Source: Arthrobacter sp. zg-Y919 (GTDB lineage Bacteria; Actinomycetota; Actinomycetes; Actinomycetales; Micrococcaceae). From it: DNA of 64,000 nt. The position numbers and the translations under genes are program-made. Shown here piece by piece: positions 59,723 through 64,000 of the stretch (positions within the stretch are counted from its first letter, which is position 1; the number at the start of each line of letters is the position of its first letter). The DNA lies in contig NZ_CP126242.1 of the NCBI RefSeq assembly GCF_030142045.1, positions 1,674,001-1,738,000 of the forward strand, in the 5' to 3' direction. The notes beneath the pieces are model-generated. The model did no database searches. It was not told where the DNA came from and saw only the letters and a program-made list of their open reading frames with translations.

Positions 59723-59734
59723 GGCGTGTCTCCC

Positions 59735-60577
59735 CTAGATCCGGCAGGCGTGGATGCTGCTGACCAGGATGGCGCGGGCGCCGATGTCGTAGAGCTCGTC
59801 CATGATCCGATTGGTGTCCGACTTCTTGATCATGGAACGCACTGCCACCCAGTCGCTGTTCTGCAGCGGAGAGACGGTGGGCGATTCCAGGCCAGGTGTC
59901 AGCGCGGCGGCCTCGTCCACGAGGTCCTTGCGGACGTCGTAGTCCATCATCACGTACTGCCGCGCGACCAGGACACCGCGCAGTCGGCGGATCAGCACGT
60001 CGACGCCGGCGGGGCTGGCACCCTTGCGGCCGATCAGTACGGCCTCCGACTTCAGGATCGGTTCGCCGAAGATTTCCATCCCGGCGGCCCGCAGGGTGGT
60101 GCCGGTTTCGACGACGTCGGCAATCGCGTCCGCGACGCCGAGGCGCACGGAGGATTCCACGGCACCGTCAAGTCGGACCACGGAGGCGTTGATGCCGCGG
60201 TCGGACAGGTAGGAGCGCAGCAGGCCGTCGTAGCTGGTGGCCAGGCGCTTGCCTTCGAGCTGGTCGATGGAGGAGAAGTCCCCCACCGGGCCGGCGAAAC
60301 GGAAGGTGGAGGCACCGAAGCCGAGGTTCATCAGTTCTTCGGCGTCCACCTGCGCGTCCAGGAACAGGTCGCGGCCGGTGATGCCGACGTCGAGCGTTCC
60401 AGCGCCCACGTACACGGCGATGTCGCGGGGGCGGAGGAAGAAGAATTCGACGTCGTTATCGGGGTCCACCATGACCAGTTCGCGCGTGTCGCGGCGCTGG
60501 CGGTAGCCCGCCTCGTTGAGCATGGCGGAGGCGGATTCGGACAGGGCACCCTTGTTGGGTACGGCTACACGGAGCAT
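59735..60577 (-). CDS. hisG: ATP phosphoribosyltransferase (long form)
   Basis: A 280-residue first enzyme of histidine synthesis. The catalytic domain starts [14 protein letters not shown] and contains the PRPP-binding [18 protein letters not shown]-like segment; the C-terminal regulatory domain of about 80 residues binds histidine, which identifies the long, histidine-inhibited form without HisZ. It begins 95 bases after hisE and runs into hisF with a 12-base gap. Confidence 0.95.
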   Translation of the reverse strand: MLRVAVPNKGALSESASAMLNEAGYRQRRDTRELVMVDPDNDVEFFFLRPRDIAVYVGAGTLDVGITGRDLFLDAQVDAEELMNLGFGASTFRFAGPVGDFSSIDQLEGKRLATSYDGLLRSYLSDRGINASVVRLDGAVESSVRLGVADAIADVVETGTTLRAAGMEIFGEPILKSEAVLIGRKGASPAGVDVLIRRLRGVLVARQYVMMDYDVRKDLVDEAAALTPGLESPTVSPLQNSDWVAVRSMIKKSDTNRIMDELYDIGARAILVSSIHACRI

Positions 60578-60672
60578 GGGAGCATCTTTCGCTGGAAGTT
60601 CGTCACTGCAAGTTGGTCACTGCATAGGGAGTGGTTCGACCGGCGGGCCACACGCTGAAGATCAGCGCGCGG

Positions 60673-60936
60673 CTAGAGATGCTTGTAGACGTCCTGCAGG
60701 GTCAGGCCTTTAGCGAGCATCAGGACCTGGAGGTGGTACAGCAGCTGGGAAATTTCTTCGGCGCATTCGGCATCGGATTCGTATTCGGCGGCCATCCACA
60801 CTTCGGCGGCCTCCTCAACAACCTTCTTACCGATGCCATGCACGCCCGACTCGAATTCGGCCACGGTGCGTGACCCGGCGGGGCGGTCCTGAACTTTCTG
60901 GCTCAGCTCGGCAAAGAGGTCTTCGAAGGTTTTCAC
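60673..60936 (-). CDS. hisE: Phosphoribosyl-ATP pyrophosphatase
   Basis: An 87-residue enzyme releasing pyrophosphate from PR-ATP, the second step of histidine synthesis. The helical core [15 protein letters not shown] and [14 protein letters not shown] holds the Mg-binding acidic residues. It is the stand-alone actinobacterial form, first in hisE-hisG-hisF on the minus strand. The adjoining upstream sequence is the AT-rich segment preceding the DUF262 gene. Confidence 0.95.
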   Translation of the reverse strand: MKTFEDLFAELSQKVQDRPAGSRTVAEFESGVHGIGKKVVEEAAEVWMAAEYESDAECAEEISQLLYHLQVLMLAKGLTLQDVYKHL

Positions 60937-61374
60937 AGTGCCAAGGGTACGCTGTGGGGCTGGTTGGGGCGGAATCGTGGGGTGGGGTGTGACAAGTGGG
61001 AAGCGGCGTCATGCTGCGGACACACCAAGACAACAATGCTCCCCCGCCGCCCTTGGAACGATGCAGACATACTTCATTGCCAAACATAGGGATTGCGCGA
61101 GAAGCGTGAACGTCTTAGGTTCCGAATCTGCGCCATACCGGCATAAATGATCCCACTTCGAGTCCACGCATGTCACCGTCACCCAGCCGCAAAAGTTCGC
61201 TTGCAAGTAACACAACCTTCAAACGACGCCAATGCTCCCCGTTGCTCGGATTTGTTCATGTGATGTTGTACGCTCTACCAGAATGAGACACGAAACATGC
61301 TTAGCTTAATGCATTATCTAGATAAGCAATGAAGAGCATGTAAGGCGCATCGATAAACAAGGGGAACCGGTTTC
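60937..61374 (+). other. 438-base non-coding region before the DUF262 gene
   Basis: No convincing gene is present. Composition changes from GC-rich near hisE to AT-richer after about 61060. A perfect 12-base palindrome TTATCTAGATAA (61314-61325) lies about 50 bases before the DUF262 start and could be an operator. The hisE promoter should be in the left part. No tRNA or direct repeat that would mark an attachment site was seen. Confidence 0.6.
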
Positions 61375-63195
61375 TTGAATACTGAACTGCCAAAAATCGT
61401 AGTCGGGGCCAAGACTTTCCAGGACTGTTTCAGCGATTGTATATACGAGGTCCCTAAATTCCAGCGCCCGTACTCTTGGGAAAAAGAACAGCTACAGGAT
61501 TACTGGACAGACGTTATAGGCGCTCGAGGGGACTTATTCTTCGGAACAATCGTCACCTGGGTTTCAACGAAAAGAGACCTGTTCCGTGACACTTACTCGC
61601 TAATCGACGGACAGCAACGCCTCACAACCAGCGCCATTGCTCTTTCGGTGGTTCGGGACGCTTTGGATGCTATGGCTGAAGGTATCACTGACAATAAAGG
61701 CTCTACTAATTCAACTCAACGTATGGCTAAGAACCTTGCGACCGCATCGCAGCGCTACCTGGTTGCCGAAGACGATTATGGTGAAGAGTTCGCGATCGTA
61801 ATCCGCCCCGAATCAATGTTCTGGGACGTGATTCAGAAGCCAAATACGATCCCGTCGAATGCCCAATGGGACGAAAGTGCACGCCGGATTGGACAGGCGC
61901 GCGCCTTCTTTGAGCAGAAAATTGGAGAGTCGCTGACCGAAGCAGAGACAGAACAGGATGCGCTTGATCGTCTAACTGAAATACGGAGTAGCATTCTGAG
62001 GGCCAGGCTCATTCAAGTCGAGCTTCAGAAGGAAGAAGATGCGTTTCTTATCTTCGAAACCCTAAATACGCGGGGGGCTGATCTTCAACTCCGGGATTTG
62101 GTAAAGAACGATCTCGTTAGAGGCATCAGTACAAACCGACAGGATCGAAATAACGTTGTTCAACGCTGGGAATCGATCATGAACCACGTGGTAGCAACGG
62201 ACTCTGCAATTGACGCTGCGGATAGCTTCATATGGCAGTCGTGGAACTCGCGCCGGGAGGCCGTTCGACAAAATGAACTCTATAAGTCTCTCCGAAACAT
62301 ACTTAAAACTGACCCCGAGAAGCATCTGACATATTTGAGCGAGCTGGAAGTCGACGCTCGGACATTCACGTTCCTTGAAGGAAATAGCGTAAACTTTCCT
62401 GCCGAAGTTCGCGGCACTCGGAGCGCCTTATCGATTCCCGCGGTGCAAGACAGTCTTGTTGCATTAAACGTATTTAATGTGTCGGTAGCTAACTCAGCCG
62501 TAATGGCACTCATCAGAGTATACGACTCCACACGTTTCATATCCAGAAAGAGCCTTATAAATACTCTGCGGGCAATCGAAAACTTTCATTTCCAGTTTAC
62601 GCAGTTAGCATCGAGCTCCTCCACCGGCGGGACGAGACAGAGATATAATACATTTGCTGTTCAGCTGGAGAGAGCCCGCTCTACGGCCACCGCAACTCTT
62701 GCCATCAACGGGCTTATTGAACGTTTACGCGAAAGCACTCCTGACGCGGTAAAACTCACGTCTGCGTTCGAGAAACTTTTTTATGCGCCGTCGCTTCGAC
62801 TCAACCAAAGCCAAAAGAAGCGTGGTCGGCAAGACGTTATTAGGTACGTACTTCTAACACTCGCACGGCACGACAATACCGTGGCAAGATCGCGAACAAC
62901 GTCCGACTGGACTATAGAACACATCCGCCCTCAGGCGGGTGCCGAAGCAAACATAAATGATCCTGCCTTTTCAATAGGCAATTTGACCCTGCTAACCAGC
63001 GCCGCCAATGGTAACGTAGCGGATGGAAACTTTGCCGCGAAACGCGAGAAACTTCGGACAGCGTCAGCTCTGAAGGACCCAGTTTTGGAGAGCTGGATAG
63101 ACGATGCAGGAGTCGTGGAGTTGAGCGACGAAGCAATCGCTCACCGCGCTGCGTCTTTAGCCCGCCACGCTATCAGTTCGGTGTGGGCCATTTGA
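61375..63195 (+). CDS. DUF262/DUF1524 protein, GmrSD-like, probable phage defence
   Basis: A 606-residue single-chain protein. The N-terminal DUF262 domain has VPKFQRPYSWEKEQ near residue 27 and the hallmark SLIDGQQRLTTSA near residue 76; the C-terminal DUF1524 domain has the HNH-like SDWTIEHIRPQAG near residue 520 and SIGNLTLLTSAANGNVADG, then FAAKREKL. In GmrSD and related type IV restriction enzymes DUF262 binds and hydrolyses nucleotides and DUF1524 cuts modified DNA. The central region is less defined. TTG start with AGGGGA nine bases upstream. The gene is clearly AT-richer than its neighbours and stands alone, features of a transferred defence gene. Target specificity unknown. Confidence 0.88.
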   Translation: MNTELPKIVVGAKTFQDCFSDCIYEVPKFQRPYSWEKEQLQDYWTDVIGARGDLFFGTIVTWVSTKRDLFRDTYSLIDGQQRLTTSAIALSVVRDALDAMAEGITDNKGSTNSTQRMAKNLATASQRYLVAEDDYGEEFAIVIRPESMFWDVIQKPNTIPSNAQWDESARRIGQARAFFEQKIGESLTEAETEQDALDRLTEIRSSILRARLIQVELQKEEDAFLIFETLNTRGADLQLRDLVKNDLVRGISTNRQDRNNVVQRWESIMNHVVATDSAIDAADSFIWQSWNSRREAVRQNELYKSLRNILKTDPEKHLTYLSELEVDARTFTFLEGNSVNFPAEVRGTRSALSIPAVQDSLVALNVFNVSVANSAVMALIRVYDSTRFISRKSLINTLRAIENFHFQFTQLASSSSTGGTRQRYNTFAVQLERARSTATATLAINGLIERLRESTPDAVKLTSAFEKLFYAPSLRLNQSQKKRGRQDVIRYVLLTLARHDNTVARSRTTSDWTIEHIRPQAGAEANINDPAFSIGNLTLLTSAANGNVADGNFAAKREKLRTASALKDPVLESWIDDAGVVELSDEAIAHRAASLARHAISSVWAI

Positions 63196-63274
63196 TAGAT
63201 AACTGAGGCTGAGCTAGTTGTACCGACCGCGGGATTTAGTGACATCCACGGCGAGGCACAGCGACATAAGAAAA

Positions 63275-63320
63275 ACCTCCGGGTGAGGTGCAGCTTGTCT
63301 AGAGCACACCACCCGGAGGT
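63275..63320 (-). terminator. Hairpin before the IS481-like remnant, terminator on the minus strand
   Basis: ACCTCCGGGTG (63275-63285) pairs perfectly with CACCCGGAGGT (63310-63320), extended inward with two mismatches. On the minus strand it is followed by a run of five T. Placed immediately before a transposase start, such hairpins may shield the element from outside transcription. Confidence 0.6.
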
Positions 63321-63325
63321 CTTCA

Positions 63326-63600
63326 ATGTCCCGAACCAATGCCATATTCACTCACGCTCGAGGTCATCTGTTCCTGGCACGCTGCGTCATGGAAGACCAT
63401 GGGTCTTTACGGCGGGCAGCTGTACGCTTCCGGGTCTCTGCCACAACGGCAGCCCGGTGGGCGGCGCGTTCCGTGAACTGGGCTCCGCGGGCATGGCAGA
63501 CCGTTTCCAGCTGCCGCCCGCAGCCCGGGCCGGGTCGGCAGCCGGACTGAACGGCGGATCATCCCCAGTTCGTCAGCAGACAGTCGGCCGTGTCCCTAAC
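63326..63600 (+). pseudogene. Degenerate 5' fragment of an IS481-family transposase gene
   Basis: The ATG at 63326 opens with an IS481-type N-terminal helix-turn-helix (HLFLARCVMEDHGSLRRAAV, then VSATTAARWAAR). After this one base is missing near 63464, and the expected FRELGSAGMADR continues in another frame; a second shift leads to RTERRII near 63550. The rest of the transposase, including the DDE catalytic core, is absent before the next gene at 63774. It is a dead remnant, evidence of past mobile-element activity next to the DUF262 gene. Confidence 0.8.
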
Positions 63601-63773
63601 GTTTACGTCAATACAGCTAGTCCTGTTGGCCGGCTAATCTAATTCCACCTTCGTGCTCTCCTACAGTTGTCCCGTCCATGTCGAAATCCCCACCCCCGTT
63701 CCGTCCCAGCAGTGACACAGCCACAATGGCCGTGTCGTGGGGGAACAGTTGCAGGAGAACAAGGGAGACCGTC

Positions 63774-64000
63774 ATGGCGAAGTATCTATTGCTCAAGCAT
63801 TACCGCGGCGCACCGGAAGCGCTCAACAACGTCCCGATGGACCAGTGGACACCGGACGAAGTCACAGCCCACATGCAGTTCATGACGGACTTCGCCGAAC
63901 GTCTGCAGGCCAACGGCGAATACGTCGAGGGCCAGGCGCTCTCCCCCGAAGGAGCCTTCGTGCGGTACGACGGCGAGGGCCGGCCCCCGGTGACTGACGG
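63774..64000 (+). CDS. YCII-domain protein (partial, cut by window edge)
   Basis: The ATG at 63774 has GGGAG six bases upstream and opens a frame running to the window end, giving 75 residues. It begins MAKYLLLKHYRGAPEALNNV and contains FMTDFAERLQANGEYVEGQ and the start of a YCII-type RPPVTDG, which in complete relatives leads into the DGPFxE motif. YCII proteins of this kind are small dimeric proteins, often next to ECF sigma factor genes, with unknown catalytic role. The C-terminus is outside the window. Confidence 0.8.
   Translation, partial: MAKYLLLKHYRGAPEALNNVPMDQWTPDEVTAHMQFMTDFAERLQANGEYVEGQALSPEGAFVRYDGEGRPPVTD

Noticed and set aside
63326-63600. Intact IS481-family insertion sequence
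   Set aside because: There are at least two frameshifts, no DDE domain, and no matching terminal inverted repeat downstream.
1-64000. CRISPR array, prophage, rRNA operon or conjugative element
   Set aside because: No regularly spaced repeats, phage structural genes, rRNA sequence, integrase or relaxase were found.

Overview
The window looks like chromosomal DNA of a high-GC Gram-positive bacterium of the Micrococcaceae, most likely Arthrobacter in the broad sense. The basis is uniformly GC-rich codon use, frequent GTG and TTG starts, the actinobacterial order hisE-hisG-hisF / hisI-trpE-(Trp-associated membrane protein)-(HGxxPAAW protein)-trpC-trpB-trpA-lgt / gltB-gltD / pyk / ANTAR response regulator, and families typical of Actinobacteria (DUF222-HNH, ECF41 sigma factor, TIGR03085). 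This assignment is inference; no 16S rRNA is present.

Layout. 0-10 kb: an acyl-CoA dehydrogenase with a likely TetR-type operator, a GNAT enzyme, a DHA2 drug exporter, a CPA1 Na+/H+ antiporter, a divergent mannose-6-phosphate isomerase, the helicase HrpB and, divergent from HrpB, a CarD-family protein. 10-16 kb: aerobic glycerol-3-phosphate dehydrogenase facing a SorC-family regulator, a GXWXG/DUF4334 protein, a DUF222-HNH gene broken by a 10-bp tandem duplication, and a small lipoprotein. 16-21 kb: an SDR oxidoreductase, an ECF41 sigma factor overlapping an FAD oxidoreductase, a winged-helix regulator with its membrane partner, and a VanY-type carboxypeptidase. 21-25.5 kb: a complete galactofuranose-type ABC importer (ytfQRT-yjfF order). 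25.6-32 kb: two YhgE/Pip-like membrane proteins, one an internal tandem duplication controlled by a divergent TetR gene with a perfect 18-bp operator, and a thioredoxin-reductase-like flavoprotein beside an XRE-cupin regulator. 32-39 kb: two Nudix hydrolases, a stand-alone 5'-3' exonuclease, tRNA-Leu(CAA), an ANTAR regulator, pyruvate kinase, and a PadR-DUF1048-ABC exporter operon.

39-61 kb carries amino-acid biosynthesis, nearly all on the minus strand: gltD and gltB (ammonia assimilation), lgt, trpA, trpB, trpC, two small membrane proteins of the trp operon, trpE, hisI, then after a 6.2-kb accessory block hisF, hisG and hisE. Stop and start codons overlap by 4 to 8 bases at trpA-lgt, trpB-trpA, trpE-membrane protein and gltB-gltD, which indicates translational coupling. 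The accessory block between hisI and hisF holds a TIGR03085 protein, a DUF808 membrane protein flanked by two copies of an alcohol dehydrogenase 3' end, the alcohol dehydrogenase, an MFS transporter, a possible GIY-YIG-like protein, and a coupled VOC-GNAT pair.

61-64 kb changes character. An AT-richer stretch carries a single-gene DUF262/DUF1524 (GmrSD-like) protein, probably anti-phage, followed by a degenerate IS481-type transposase start and a YCII-domain gene cut by the window edge. This is the clearest accessory, horizontally acquired region. I found no CRISPR array, prophage or complete insertion sequence, and no multigene system that I can call entirely new. The strongest leads are the DUF262 locus, the fused double YhgE/Pip-like exporter with its operator, the DUF808 segment between duplicated adh ends, and the isolated CarD paralogue.
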